Assembly (NCBI GenBank): GCA_963767245.1
Contig: CAVYDG010000018.1
Location: forward strand, 1-64,000
Reading direction: 5' to 3'
DNA length: 64,000 nt
Source: Roseiarcus sp963767245
GTDB lineage: Bacteria; Pseudomonadota; Alphaproteobacteria; Rhizobiales; Beijerinckiaceae
Position 1 is the stretch's first letter, and every line of letters starts with the position of its first letter. Shown here in pieces: positions 34,584 through 46,743 of the stretch. A program made the translations under genes and the position numbers. The notes under the pieces were generated by a model. It was not told where the DNA came from. It ran no database searches and saw only the letters and a list, made by a program, of their open reading frames with translations.

Positions 34584-36122
34584 TCATCGGAGCGCCTTGA
34601 TCACCGCGTCGGCGTTGGTGACGGTCGCGACATTCTGCAGCGCGAAATTGATCGAGGCGTTCTGCCATTCGGCGTTCATGGTCGAACAGCAATCCTCGGG
34701 CTGGATGATGAAATAGCCCTTGTCGGCGCCGGTGCGCGCCAGATGCTCGACCGCCATGTTGGTCCAGGCGCCGGTGCTGATGATGGTGTCCCGCCCAAGG
34801 CCCTTGAGCAGCGACTCGAGTCGCGAGGTCTCCCAGGCGCTCATCGTCATCTTCTCGACGATGAGGTCGCCCTGCTGAGGTTCGAGGCCCTTGACGGGCG
34901 CCGCGCCCCATGTTCCCCGCACCACCGCCTTGTGCTCGGCCAGGCCCCTGAAGATCGGCGCGTTGAGCTTGACGCCCCTCGCGCCGGGCTCGACGATGAA
35001 CCAGACGTGGATCACCGGCACGCCGCTCGCGCGCGCGGCTTGAGCGACCCGGCGGATGTTCTCGACCACATTCTGCGCTTTGGCGTGCGCGGGCGCGCCT
35101 GACGCGGCGAAAGCGCCGCCCTCGCCGACGGCGTCGTTCTGCATGTCCTGGATGACGAGGACGCAGCGGTTCGGATCGAGAGGCGACTCGGACGGAGCGG
35201 CGCCGCGAGGGCTCGCGCTCATGTACGGCTCGCGGCGCGGCCCGACTTTTGTGTCGACCCGGTAGAGCGACTGGCTCGCGGTGAGGAAGAGGGTGTGGAA
35301 ATCAGGGCCGCCCCAGGCGAGGTTGGCGACCTGCTCGGGGACGCGCACCTTTCCGATGTGCTCGCCCGAGGGCGCGTAAACCCATAAGCCCCCGGGAGCG
35401 GTCACCCAGACGTTGCCGCGCTCGTCGCATTTCATGCCGTCGGGTCCGCCCCGTTCGGTCTCGGAGGCGATCCCGGTCGCGAACATGCGCGCGTTGGCGA
35501 GCGAGCCGTCGGCCGAGACGTCGAAAACGCGGATCAGCCTCCGCGCCGAATCGTTGATGTAGAGGAGCTTCTCGTCGGGAGAGAAGCAGAGACCGTTCGG
35601 CTGATTGAAGAGATCGTCGTCGACCACGAGCTGAGGCGCCCCGCCGGCCGAGGGCACGCGATAGACGCCCTGAAAGCCGAGCTCATGCGGCCGTTCGACG
35701 CCGTAATGCGGCGAGCGGCCATAGATCGGATCGGTGAAATAGATCGACCCGTCCGACCGGACGCAGACGTCGTTGGGACTGTTGAGCTCCTTGCCCTGGA
35801 AATGCGAGGCGAGAACCTCCCGCCCCCCGTCCAGGCGCTCGCGCACAAGCAGCGACGTCGCGTGCTCGCACACGATCAGGTTGAGACCGGCGTCATAGGT
35901 CATGCCGTTGCATTTGTTGGCGGGGCGCTTGACCTCGGTTACGCCGTGTTCCGGGTCCCACCGGCGGCGCACGTCGCCGGGCATGTCGGAGAACAGGAGA
36001 TAATGGTCGAGAGGATGCCAGATCGGCCCCTCGGTGAAGATGAACCCGGTCCCGATCTGGCTGACCGGAGCGTCAGGGTCGATCAGGTCGGCGAATTCCG
36101 GCCGTAGCGCCTGGTGGCTCAT
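34584..36122 (-). CDS. SMP-30/gluconolactonase fused to isochorismatase-like domain
   Basis: Residues 1-300 form a six-bladed SMP-30 type lactonase: IFTEGPIWH with metal-binding Glu31, GKELNSPNDVCVRSDGSIYF and LYINDSARR (Asp191). Residues 315-512 form an isochorismatase-like domain: CVLVIQDMQNDAV with Asp326, IVEKMTMSAW with Lys424, and GAWTNMAVEHLARTGADKGY. In cysteine hydrolases of this fold the last motif reads TNxCVE; here Ala457 replaces the Cys, so amidase chemistry is unlikely. The frame is continuous with no sign of an error at the join. The fusion suggests two steps on one ring compound or sugar lactone. Confidence 0.85.
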   Translation of the reverse strand: MSHQALRPEFADLIDPDAPVSQIGTGFIFTEGPIWHPLDHYLLFSDMPGDVRRRWDPEHGVTEVKRPANKCNGMTYDAGLNLIVCEHATSLLVRERLDGGREVLASHFQGKELNSPNDVCVRSDGSIYFTDPIYGRSPHYGVERPHELGFQGVYRVPSAGGAPQLVVDDDLFNQPNGLCFSPDEKLLYINDSARRLIRVFDVSADGSLANARMFATGIASETERGGPDGMKCDERGNVWVTAPGGLWVYAPSGEHIGKVRVPEQVANLAWGGPDFHTLFLTASQSLYRVDTKVGPRREPYMSASPRGAAPSESPLDPNRCVLVIQDMQNDAVGEGGAFAASGAPAHAKAQNVVENIRRVAQAARASGVPVIHVWFIVEPGARGVKLNAPIFRGLAEHKAVVRGTWGAAPVKGLEPQQGDLIVEKMTMSAWETSRLESLLKGLGRDTIISTGAWTNMAVEHLARTGADKGYFIIQPEDCCSTMNAEWQNASINFALQNVATVTNADAVIKALR

Positions 36123-36283
36123 GTGCTCGCGTTTCCTCCATTGTCTTCAGGCTGACTGCCGATTGCGCTGGAGCATAGTCCGCTTTGGCTCACTCGTCAT
36201 CGCGCGGAACCCCAACAGAGCTGACTGACTTGGCGCTTGAGCATCAACTGGTATAGGTCCGTTGCGCCCGCGCTGGATTCGCC

Positions 36284-37465
36284 ATGTGGTTTCGCCTGCT
36301 CGTCCTCGCTTTGCTCCTAACGGCCGCCCCGGCGCTCGCCGACGTCAAGGACAAGGTCGCGGCCCTTGCTCCGTCGGCGGTCGTGCTGGTGGTGGACGCC
36401 AAGGGCGACGACCTCGTCGCCCAGAATGCCGACCAGCCTTTCGTCCCGGCCTCGGTGACAAAGATCGTGACGGCGTGGCTGGCGATGGAGGTTTTGGGCG
36501 CCGACTACCGCTTCGAGACCCGTTTCTATCTCGACGCCAAGCGCGTGCTCTATGTGCGCGGCGGTGGCGATCCGTTCCTGATCTCGGAGGAGCTGGCGCC
36601 GCTCGCGAAAGATCTCGTCGCCAAGATCGGAAAGGCGCCGATCACTGGCATCGTGGTTGACGGGAGCTACTATCCTTCGAACCTTCGCATTCCGGGCGTC
36701 GAGGATGACGGCCTTGCCTACGATGCGCCGAACACGGCGTTGGGGGTGAATTTCAACACCGTCTACGCGGTGCGCAGCGGCGCCAGGGTGCGCTCCGCCG
36801 AGGAGCAGACGCCGATCACACCGCTCGCGATCGCCGTCTTTCGCGCCAAAGGGCCGGACGGGGAAGGCCGGATCAGTCTTGGCCAGGATCCCACGGTCGG
36901 CCTGCAATACGCCGGCGAGCTGATCAGCGCCTTCATCGGGCGAGCCGGCGGCGTCGTCCATGGCAAGATCTCGATCGGAACCGTGCCCGAGGGACTGGAG
37001 CCGATCACCGTTCACCGGCAATCGCGCAGCTTGTCGGAAATCCTCGCCCAGCTCTTTCTCGATTCGAACAACTATACCGCGAACCAGGTCTTCCTGGAGA
37101 TCGGCGGGCACAGCCTGGGTGGGCCGGTCAGCCTCGAGAAGTCGCTCAAGGTCGCGAACGAAATCTTCGCCGCCCACGGCCTTGCTGACGCCTTCCATCT
37201 CGAGGAGGGCTCGGGCATCAGCCGCGACGACCGCATGACCGCCCGCGGCCTCGCCAAAGTGCTTGAGCTGTTCGCGCCTCACGCGGAACTTCTGCACGGC
37301 CATGACGGTGGCTTGAACAAGACCGGCACCATGGACGGGGTCCGCACGCTCGCCGGCTACGCGGACACCTCAAGTCACGGGCGAGTGCATTTCGTAATCT
37401 CGGCTCCCGGCGAAGACGGCGAGATGCGTTACCGGCTGCTGGGGGCCATCAAGTCCGAGCTGTAA
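36284..37465 (+). CDS. dacB: D-alanyl-D-alanine carboxypeptidase, PBP4 type
   Basis: Peptidase S13 family, 393 residues, trimming peptidoglycan cross-links in the periplasm. A signal peptide ends after ALA at about residue 19. The three active-site motifs are PASVTK (SxxK), DSNNYTANQ (SxN) and NKTGTM (KTG). It is divergent from the SMP-30 fusion gene and convergent with the cox cluster. Confidence 0.9.
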   Translation: MWFRLLVLALLLTAAPALADVKDKVAALAPSAVVLVVDAKGDDLVAQNADQPFVPASVTKIVTAWLAMEVLGADYRFETRFYLDAKRVLYVRGGGDPFLISEELAPLAKDLVAKIGKAPITGIVVDGSYYPSNLRIPGVEDDGLAYDAPNTALGVNFNTVYAVRSGARVRSAEEQTPITPLAIAVFRAKGPDGEGRISLGQDPTVGLQYAGELISAFIGRAGGVVHGKISIGTVPEGLEPITVHRQSRSLSEILAQLFLDSNNYTANQVFLEIGGHSLGGPVSLEKSLKVANEIFAAHGLADAFHLEEGSGISRDDRMTARGLAKVLELFAPHAELLHGHDGGLNKTGTMDGVRTLAGYADTSSHGRVHFVISAPGEDGEMRYRLLGAIKSEL

Positions 37466-37478
37466 CTGATTTCGGCTT

Positions 37479-38304
37479 TTACCCTGCCGCGTCTTCCGCC
37501 GCCGGGCGTTCGGGCTTACGTCGCACGGCGATCATTTCGGCGAGGATCGAGAGCGCGATCTCTTCCGACGAGATGGCCGAGATGTCGAGGCCGGCCGGCG
37601 CCTTGATCGCGGCAAGAGCGTCGGCCGGGACGCCTTCCTCGGCGAGTTCGCGCTTGAGCGTCTCGGCCTTGCGGCGCGAGCCGACGAAGGCGCGATAGCG
37701 CGCGTCCATCGCGGCCGCGCTTTTGAGCGCGCCGCGGTCGCCAGCCCCCTGGGTCGCGATGACGACGAAGGCGTTCTCACCGGCCTCCGGCGGCGCCGAA
37801 ACGCCGACGAGTCGCTGGACGCTCGCGTCGAACCGCTCGTGGTCCTCGGGGGTCGCGGCGACGGCGACGACGAAGCCCATCGACGGCGCGAAGTCTTGCT
37901 AGCGCCACCGCGACCGGCGACGCGCCAAGGATCAGGAGGCGCGGGCTCGGCAGGACCGGCTCGACGAAAATATCCATCGTACCCTGGCTCGGGCACGAAT
38001 TCTTTGCGTAGAAGACGCCGTCGCGCTCTTCCCCCGCCGCCGCGCCGAGCTCGGCCAGCGCGTCCTTCGGCGCAATCGACACCAGCCGCGATTGCCCGTC
38101 GGTCATGCATTGGCGCGCGGCCTTGACGACCGCGGCGCGAGCGCAGCCGCCGCCGATCCAGCCCTCTTCGATCGAGCCGTCTGGCCCAATCAGGGCTTTG
38201 GCGCCCGCCTTGGCGGCGGTGACCGAGACCGTGCGCACGACGGTGGCGAGCGCGAAGGCCCGGCCTTTGGCCTGCCGCTGAGCCGCCTGTTCGAGCACGC
38301 CCAT
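37479..38304 (-). pseudogene. coxF: XdhC/CoxF family maturation factor, frameshifted
   Basis: XdhC/CoxF proteins help load the sulfurated molybdenum cofactor into hydroxylases. The first frame gives GRAFALATVVRTVSVTAAKA, then IEEGWIGGGCARAAVVKAAR and the Rossmann start LLILGASPVAVALA. Near 37895 one base is missing, and the second frame continues with FAPSMGFVVAVAATPED and later VVIATQGAGDRGALKSA, IKAPAGLDISAISSEEIALS. Joined, it is complete (about 275 residues). It is the last gene of the cox cluster, four bases after coxE. If really broken, CO dehydrogenase maturation would be impaired. Confidence 0.82.
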
Positions 38305-38308
38305 GAGG

Positions 38309-39502
38309 TCAAATCCTCGCCAGATAAGGCTCGAGCGCCGCGAGGCTTTCGATATTGTGCGCCGGCGCGAGCAGATCGAGGTAGGGCAGGGCCGCCTGCA
38401 TGCCGCGCGCGCTGGGCTCGAAGCCGCGGCGGCCGGTCAGCGGATTGAGCCAGACGATGCGCTTGCAGCGGCGGCGCAATTCGCGCATCGCCGATGCCAG
38501 GACCTCCGGCGGGCCGGTGTCGTAGCCGTCCGAGAGGATCATGACGCAGGTGCGCGAATGGATGACGCGTTTGGCGTGCCTCAGGTTGAAGGCGGTCAGG
38601 CACTCGCCGATCTTGGTGCCGCCGCCGACGCCCGCCGCCATCAACGCCAGCCGATCGAGGGCTCGCGCCGGATGGCGCTCCTTCAGCGCCGACGAGACAT
38701 GCGCGAGCCTGGTGTGGAAGAGGAACGCCTCGAACTCGCGAAACACCAGGGTGACGGCGTGCAGAAAGCGGGTGAAGAAGGTGACATAAGCCTCCATCGA
38801 GCCGGAGGCGTCGAGCAGCGCCACCAGTCGCAGCGGCTTGATCTTGCGCCGGCGGAATTTGAGGTCGAGCGGCTCGCCGCCGTGCGCGACGCTGAGCCGG
38901 ATCGTCGCCCGAAGGTCGAGCCGCCGCCCGCGCCGGCGCGCCCGCTCGCGCCGCGTGAGCCTGGCGCGCATCGCGCGCGCGAACCGTTCGGCGATCTCGG
39001 CCGCTTCGGCGCGCTCCCTCTCGCCCTCGAACGCCGCGATGTCCTTCTTCGACATCGCCTCCTCTGCCGACGCGCCGCCGCGCCGCCCGCCGCCGTCCGC
39101 GGCGGCGTCCTCGCCCCCGCGGGCGCCGCCGATGCGGGTCGGCTCCCGCTGGCGGTCGCTCCCGCCGGGACCATGCTGGAAGCGGCGGGGCGAGCGGGCA
39201 GCGAGCGCCCCGGCGTCGATCCTGACCACGGTCTTCACGCTGCGCGCGCGCCAGAAGGCGTCGAAAAGCTCGTCGAACCGCGCCAGGTCCGAGCGGCGCG
39301 AGGCGAACAGCGCCCGCATGCCCGCGCGCAAGCCTTCGGGCCGGTCAGCCACCGGGCCGGCGATCACCCGCGCGGCGTCTTGCGCCTCCGCCTGGCCTAT
39401 GGCGAAGCCGGCGTCGCGCAGGGTGGCGACAAAGCCCGCGAGGCGCCGTCGCATCGCCGGGCCCGGACCGGGCCCTTCGACCGCGAAAGCATGCGCGCCC
39501 AT
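38309..39502 (-). CDS. coxE: CoxE-like VWA domain protein
   Basis: A 397-residue protein with an arginine-rich linker in the middle and a C-terminal von Willebrand A domain. The MIDAS motif VALLDASGSMEAYVTFFTRF is at about residues 238-257, then GGGTKIGECLTAF and CVMILSDGYDTGPPE. CoxE works with the AAA ATPase CoxD in building the Mo-Cu centre of CO dehydrogenase. ATG 39502 lies 13 bases after the coxD stop, in line with an operon. Confidence 0.9.
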   Translation of the reverse strand: MGAHAFAVEGPGPGPAMRRRLAGFVATLRDAGFAIGQAEAQDAARVIAGPVADRPEGLRAGMRALFASRRSDLARFDELFDAFWRARSVKTVVRIDAGALAARSPRRFQHGPGGSDRQREPTRIGGARGGEDAAADGGGRRGGASAEEAMSKKDIAAFEGERERAEAAEIAERFARAMRARLTRRERARRRGRRLDLRATIRLSVAHGGEPLDLKFRRRKIKPLRLVALLDASGSMEAYVTFFTRFLHAVTLVFREFEAFLFHTRLAHVSSALKERHPARALDRLALMAAGVGGGTKIGECLTAFNLRHAKRVIHSRTCVMILSDGYDTGPPEVLASAMRELRRRCKRIVWLNPLTGRRGFEPSARGMQAALPYLDLLAPAHNIESLAALEPYLARI

Positions 39503-39515
39503 CAAGCGATGTTCC

Positions 39516-40406
39516 TCATGCGGTCTGGCCGACGAGCCGGCTCGTCGTCTCTGGACTGATCGCGGCGCGGTCCTCGCGCGTCTTGAGGAGGGCAATCAGT
39601 GTCGCATGGACGATCTCCGGCTCCTGCCGCAGATCCTCGATTCCGAGCCCTGCGAGCGTCGCCGCCCAGTCGAGCGTCTCGGCGACGCCGGGGACCTTCT
39701 TCAGGTCCTCCTTGCGCAGCAATCCGACCATGCGGGCGATCTGCACGGCGAAGCTGGCATCGATGCCGGGCTGGCGGGCGAGGAGAATCGCCGCCTCGCG
39801 ATCGACGTCGGGGAAATCGAGATAGTGATAGAGGCAGCGGCGGCGCAGCGCGTCGGAGAGCTCGCGGGTGGCGTTGGAAGTCAGGACCACGCGCGGGATG
39901 GTGAGCGCCCTGATGACGCCGAACTCGGGAATGGTGACCTGGAAGTCCGACAGGAGCTCGAGCAGGAAAGCTTCGAATTCCTCGTCGGCGCGGTCGACCT
40001 CGTCGACCAGCAGCACCGGCGCCGCCTCGCGCCGGATGGCGGCGAGCAGCGGGCGCTCGAGCAGATAGTCCTCGGAGAAGATGCGCGCCTCGATCTCGGC
40101 CGCGCTCGCGCCCGTTCCCTCGCGCGCCTTGATGGCGAGCAACTGGCGCTGGTAATTCCATTCGTAAAGCGACGAACTGACGTCGAGCCCCTCGTAGCAC
40201 TGCATGCGGATAAGCTCCGCGCCGTGCACCGCGGCAAGCGCCTTGGCGACCTCGGTCTTGCCGACCCCCGCCTCGCCCTCAATCAGCAGCGGTCGCTTGA
40301 GCGCGTCCATCATCCAAAGCGCCGTAGCGAGATCGCGGTCGGCGACGTAGCCGACCTCAGCCAGCCGCGCAGCGATCGCTTCGCGGGGGATTGGTACGCT
40401 AGGCAT
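39516..40406 (-). CDS. coxD: CoxD-like MoxR AAA+ ATPase
   Basis: A 296-residue MoxR-type ATPase. Walker A is LLIEGEAGVGKTEVAKALA, Walker B is VLLVDEVDRADEEFEAFLLE, sensor 1 is VVLTSNATRELSDALRRRCL, and a C-terminal lid follows. Together with CoxE it assembles the [CuSMoO2] site of CO dehydrogenase in an ATP-dependent step. It lies between coxL and coxE. The repeat at 40413-40529 separates it from coxL. Confidence 0.92.
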   Translation of the reverse strand: MPSVPIPREAIAARLAEVGYVADRDLATALWMMDALKRPLLIEGEAGVGKTEVAKALAAVHGAELIRMQCYEGLDVSSSLYEWNYQRQLLAIKAREGTGASAAEIEARIFSEDYLLERPLLAAIRREAAPVLLVDEVDRADEEFEAFLLELLSDFQVTIPEFGVIRALTIPRVVLTSNATRELSDALRRRCLYHYLDFPDVDREAAILLARQPGIDASFAVQIARMVGLLRKEDLKKVPGVAETLDWAATLAGLGIEDLRQEPEIVHATLIALLKTREDRAAISPETTSRLVGQTA

Positions 40407-40412
40407 CGCAGA

Positions 40413-40529
40413 CCCCCCCTCCCGCGTCGCGGGAGAGGGCAGGGGTGAGGGTCTTCGTCTCGAGGCGCATCACTTCACAAACCCTCATCCGCCCCTTCGG
40501 GCCACCTTCTCCCGCAAGCAGGAGAAGGG
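40413..40529. repeat. Intergenic repeat with two hairpins between coxL and coxD
   Basis: It contains the inverted pair CTCCCGCGTCGCGGGAG and a CCCTCATCCGCCCCTTCGGG segment followed by CTTCTCCCGCAAGCAGGAGAAG. Units of this kind are frequent between genes in Hyphomicrobiales genomes. Its hairpins could trim or protect the mRNA end of coxMSL and lower expression of the downstream accessory genes. Confidence 0.65.
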
Positions 40530-40530
40530 T

Positions 40531-42950
<2,420 letters not shown>

Positions 42951-42954
<4 letters not shown>

Positions 42955-43451
42955 TCCGCGGCTTCCTTGAATTCGACGCCGGCCATCTTGGCGGCGGCGT
43001 ATTGGATGGCTTTGACGATGTTCTGGTAGCCGGTGCAGCGGCAGAGGTTGCCCGAAATGCCGTAGCGGATTTCGCTCTCGGACGGGTTTGGGTTCTCCTG
43101 CAGGAGCCGGTAGGCGCGCACGATCATACCCGGCGTGCAATAGCCGCATTGAAGGCCGTGCATCTCGCGGAAACCCTCCTGGAGCGCGCTGAGCTTGCCA
43201 TCGACGCCGGCCATGCCCTCGATGGTGAGGACCTCCGCGCCGGCGGCCTGGATCGCAAACATGGTGCAGGATTTTACCGAGCGGCCGTCGACGTCGACCG
43301 TGCAGGCGCCGCAATGGCTGGTGTCGCAGCCGATATGCGAGCCCGTGAGGCCGAGGTTCTCGCGCAGGTAATGGATGAGCAGCGTCCGCGGCTCGACCGC
43401 CGCCGACATCGTCTTGCCGTTGATCGTCATGCTGACGTTGGTGAGCGACAT
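42951..43451 (-). CDS. coxS: Carbon monoxide dehydrogenase small subunit, 2Fe-2S
   Basis: A 166-residue iron-sulfur subunit passing electrons from the Mo site to FAD. The plant-type cluster ligands are in GSHIGCDTSHCGACTVDVDG, with the fourth Cys in SVKSC. The second cluster ligands are in CGYCTPGM and NLCRCTGYQNI. ATG 43451 begins the conserved MTINGK region. It lies 11 bases after coxM. Confidence 0.96.
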
Positions 43452-43462
43452 TCCGGACCCCT

Positions 43463-44329
43463 TCAGGATGTTGCGCGGGCGAAGGCGCGGGCGAGCGCTC
43501 TCGCGGTCATGACGCCTGCCATCTTGGCGCGATATTCCGCCGAGCCGCGGCCGTCTGCGGCCGGCGAAGCGGCGGCGGTCGCGGCGGCGGCGGCGCGGGC
43601 GAGCGCCGGCTTGTCGAGCGCCGAGCCGACCACCGCCGCGGCGGCGTCGGTCGCCAGCAGCGCCGTGCCGGCGACGTTGGTGAGGCCGATTGCGCAAGTA
43701 GCGATCCTGCCGCTGGAGACGATGAGGATAACCGCGGCGGCGGCGGTCGCGTAGTCGCCGACCTTGCGCTTGAGCTTCTCGTAAGCCCAGCCGTGACTCG
43801 CCGGCGGCTTGGGAACGCGGATGGCCGCGAGCACCTCGCCGGGCTGGGCGGCGGTCTCGTAGAGCCCGAGGTAGTACTCGCGCGCCGGAACCCGGCGCTC
43901 GCCGTCCGGGCCGCGCAAGACGTAGGTCGCGCCGAGCGTCATCATCAGCGCGGGCATGTCGTTGCCGGGGTCGCCGTTGGCGACATTGCCGCCGATGGTC
44001 CCGACATAGCGCACTTGCGGGTCGGCGATCACCTCGGCGGTTTCGCGCAGGATCGGGGCATGCTCGGCGAGCAGGCCGTTCACGATGATTTCGCGCTGGG
44101 TGGTCATCGCGCCGATGACGATCTCGCCGCCTTCGAGGCGGACGCCTTTCAACTCCGGCACGCCGGCGAGGTCCACGAGATGGGTCGGCATCGCAAGGCG
44201 CAGCTTCATCATCGGAATAAGGCTGTGGCCGCCAGCAATGAGGCGAGCGTCGGAATCCAACCGGCCGAGCAGGGCGACTGCGTCCGCGAGGTTGGCAGGG
44301 CGATGATATTCGAAGGATCCGGGGATCAA
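43463..44329 (-). CDS. coxM: Carbon monoxide dehydrogenase medium subunit, FAD
   Basis: FAD-binding subunit, 288 residues, the same length as the Oligotropha CoxM. The FAD motifs are ARLIAGGHSLIPMMKLRLA and VGTIGGNVANGDPGNDMPAL. TTG 44329 is chosen as start because GGAGG stands at the right distance before it and the protein then begins IPGSFEYHRP, the usual family start. It is the first gene of the structural coxMSL operon. Confidence 0.94.
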   Translation of the reverse strand: MIPGSFEYHRPANLADAVALLGRLDSDARLIAGGHSLIPMMKLRLAMPTHLVDLAGVPELKGVRLEGGEIVIGAMTTQREIIVNGLLAEHAPILRETAEVIADPQVRYVGTIGGNVANGDPGNDMPALMMTLGATYVLRGPDGERRVPAREYYLGLYETAAQPGEVLAAIRVPKPPASHGWAYEKLKRKVGDYATAAAAVILIVSSGRIATCAIGLTNVAGTALLATDAAAAVVGSALDKPALARAAAAATAAASPAADGRGSAEYRAKMAGVMTARALARAFARATS

Positions 44330-44457
44330 AGACGTCCTCCCTGAAGGCGCGAATCTCCGGGGGAGGCGCGCGCGACTAGGATCGGGCGGTGTGCGCCGCA
44401 CAATCAACGTCGGATGAACGGGGGGCGAGAAAAGGCGCCGGTGGCAGCTTCAATGCA

Positions 44458-44488
44458 TGAAGTGCGTCAGCATCTATGACGCACTTCA
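44458..44488. promoter_or_regulatory. Long inverted repeat upstream of coxM
   Basis: Perfect 12-bp arms TGAAGTGCGTCA and TGACGCACTTCA surround a seven-base centre. It lies in the 178-base gap between coxC and coxM, 129 bases before the coxM start. No T run follows on the minus strand, so it is not a normal terminator. An operator or an mRNA leader hairpin is more likely. Confidence 0.55.
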
Positions 44489-44507
44489 AGAGCGAAGGCC
44501 CTATTTT

Positions 44508-45669
44508 TCAGGTAGCGAGCGCGCCGGTCCGGAGCTTGACCTGGCGATAATAGGCGCGCGCAATTGGGATGCTGCAGCGCACAGGCAAACCCAACTCCGC
44601 AACGCCTGCTTCGCCCGATCGCTTGACGCGCACAATTCGGTCGACCGACACTATATGGCTGCGGTGGACTCTCAAGAAGGCCTTTGGATCGAGTCGCGCC
44701 TCGAGCGCGCTGATCGACAGGTTGCAGAAATATTCCTGCTCGCCGTCATGGACATAAGTGTAGTGGGCGTTGGCCCGAATGGCGTAGATGTCGGCGACGG
44801 CGAGGTCGCGCCCTCGCCCGCCCTTCTCGACCCGGACGAAGGCCGCCGGCGCCAGGGGCGGATCCGTGAACGGCGCCTGCTCCATGGCGTGCGCCGGGGC
44901 CGGCGGTATGGCGGAGAGCGCGTCTTGCGACGCGGGCTCGGCAACTCGCGGGGCGCGCCCATCCGGAACCAGCGACAGAAGAAAGGCGCCCGAAACGCCG
45001 AACGAGACGACCGTGGCAAGCAGCGCAAGCGTATTGCGCGACAAGGCGGATTCCGCCCCGACGAAGCGCGACGTGTCGAAGCACAGCGGATCGAGCCGCA
45101 TCCCCGCCATTGCCGTGTAGTGCATCCCCGAGATCGCCAAACCCAGCACGACCGCGCCGAGGAAGAGCCGCGGCTGGGTAGGCCGGCTGTCAAGCGCCCA
45201 CAGGGCGAAAGCGCTCGCGCCGATGGCGATCATGACTGCGGCCACGAGATAGGCCGGCTCGTGCCAGGTCGGTCCGGCCAGATGGACGGCGGACATGCCG
45301 ACATAATGCATCACGCTGACGCCGAGCCCCATGGCGACCCCGCCGACGCCGATTCGCAGCGCAGGGGCGCGCCAGGCATGGGCCGCATAGACACCGGCGC
45401 CGACCACGATGACGCAGATCAGAAACGAAATCAGTGTCGGCAACACGAGATAGTCGACGGCGCTGGGAAAATTGGCGGCCAGCATGCCGACGAAATGCAT
45501 CGACCAGACGCCGGTCGCCAGCGTCAGCGCCGATCCAGCGAGCGCCAGGCGCCGGCGGAACCCTTCGGTCGAAATCAAGCTCACGGGCCAGCGACAGGCC
45601 GACGAAGCTGCCCTGAATGGCGATGGCGATCGAAAGGAGCACGAGCCAAGGCTCGTGTGGAACCGTCAT
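44508..45669 (-). pseudogene. coxC: CoxC-type MHYT sensor with LytTR domain, frameshifted
   Basis: CoxC and CoxH of Oligotropha are membrane sensors with an MHYT domain. Here ATG 45669 (GGGAGG upstream) starts the first helix PWLVLLSIAIAIQGSFVGLS. The frame breaks near 45580 and continues as GFRRRLALAGSALTLATGVW. Three MHYT-type motifs follow (MHFVGM, MHYVGM, MHYTAM). The C-terminal 100 residues form a LytTR DNA-binding domain (IYAIRANAHYTYVHDGEQEY, FLRVHRSHIVSVDRIVRVKR). Joined length is about 386. It would sense a gas or redox signal through metal and regulate coxMSL directly. Confidence 0.82.
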
Positions 45670-45958
45670 TCCGCGCCTCCCTGCGCGTCTGCCCCGGCGA
45701 GGCGAAAGGTACCCGCGCGAGATGAGCCTTGCAACGAATTACCGTTGTATTTATAGAGGAATATCGCTCGTGGCTCGGCGTTTGGTCCGGCCTCGCGCGA
45801 GGATTGGCCGTTGCTCGCCTGCAAATCGGGGACTACCCTCAATTCAGAGCGCCGCGCGCCGGGCCAACCGGCGTTCAATCACAAGCAGGGTAACCTTCAC
45901 AGCCACACCATGCGTGCTTTCACCGCCGCCGAGATGACGAAAATCCTCGAGCGCGTCG

Positions 45959-46573
45959 CTAAGAGCGATCGCCGAGCAGGTCTCTGAGGAACAGGGCGAT
46001 CGCGGGTTCAATGCGATCGTCCGCCTCCCCCTGGGTCGATCCCGCCGTCTTGAGCTTGGTCTTGGCGACAAGAAGCGAATGGTCGGCGCCCTCGACGACG
46101 TGGAGCGTCGAAGGAGCCTTCATTCGCTTCCGCACGTCCTCGAGCAGCTCGAGCGGGCAGAGCGGGTCGCGCGTTCCCTGAACGAACATCGCCGGCGTGC
46201 GCAATTCGAGCAGAACTTGGTCGCGAAGCTTCGACCGGTCGCCGGCGCCACAAAGCGGATAGCCGAAGCAGATCACCGCTGCGACCGGCTCGACCAGGGC
46301 AAGATGGCCGCCCACGCGCCCGCCCATGCTCTTGCCCGCGAGCACGATCGGCCCGTCATGGCTTTCGCGCAGCGCGGAGAGCGCCGCCCGATGGGCGGCG
46401 ATGAGCTTCGGCAGCGGGTCCGGACGTCGCCGGCGCTCGATCATGTAAGAATAGTCGAACGGCTCGACCCTTCCGATCGAGCCGAGCAGACGCGCGAAGG
46501 TCCGCATGCGCGGATGCGATGACGGCGCGCCCGCGCCGGGCGCGAGCAGAAAGGCTAGCCCACGATCGGCCAT
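45959..46573 (-). CDS. Alpha/beta hydrolase family protein
   Basis: A 204-residue hydrolase of the KANL3/Tex30-like type. It has FLLAPGAGAPSSHPRM at the start, the nucleophile elbow VLAGKSMGGRVGGHLA with Ser, a loop aspartate in FVQGTRDPLCPL and the His in VEGADHSLL. The substrate is unknown. ATG 46573 matches the family start. A GTG at 46687 in the same frame would add a non-conserved leader and cannot be excluded. Confidence 0.82.
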   Translation of the reverse strand: MADRGLAFLLAPGAGAPSSHPRMRTFARLLGSIGRVEPFDYSYMIERRRRPDPLPKLIAAHRAALSALRESHDGPIVLAGKSMGGRVGGHLALVEPVAAVICFGYPLCGAGDRSKLRDQVLLELRTPAMFVQGTRDPLCPLELLEDVRKRMKAPSTLHVVEGADHSLLVAKTKLKTAGSTQGEADDRIEPAIALFLRDLLGDRS

Positions 46574-46743
46574 CGGAGGCGAATCTATCGGCTCAGAAGG
46601 AACGGGGCGCAAGGTTAAGTCGCAGCCGAGAATCTGACTGTCGGGGCTATCCAAGTCGGATCGGGCGAAAATTGTGGCTATAATCACCGCCCACTCGACG
46701 CGGTCGGGTTCCCTTCTGCCCTGTCAAACGAGGCTGCCGCTTG

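Noticed and set aside
45910..45987. A 25-codon frame starting MRAFTAAEMTKILERVAKSD
   Set aside because: It overlaps the end of the convergent hydrolase gene, lacks a ribosome-binding site and has no hydrophobic or conserved feature.
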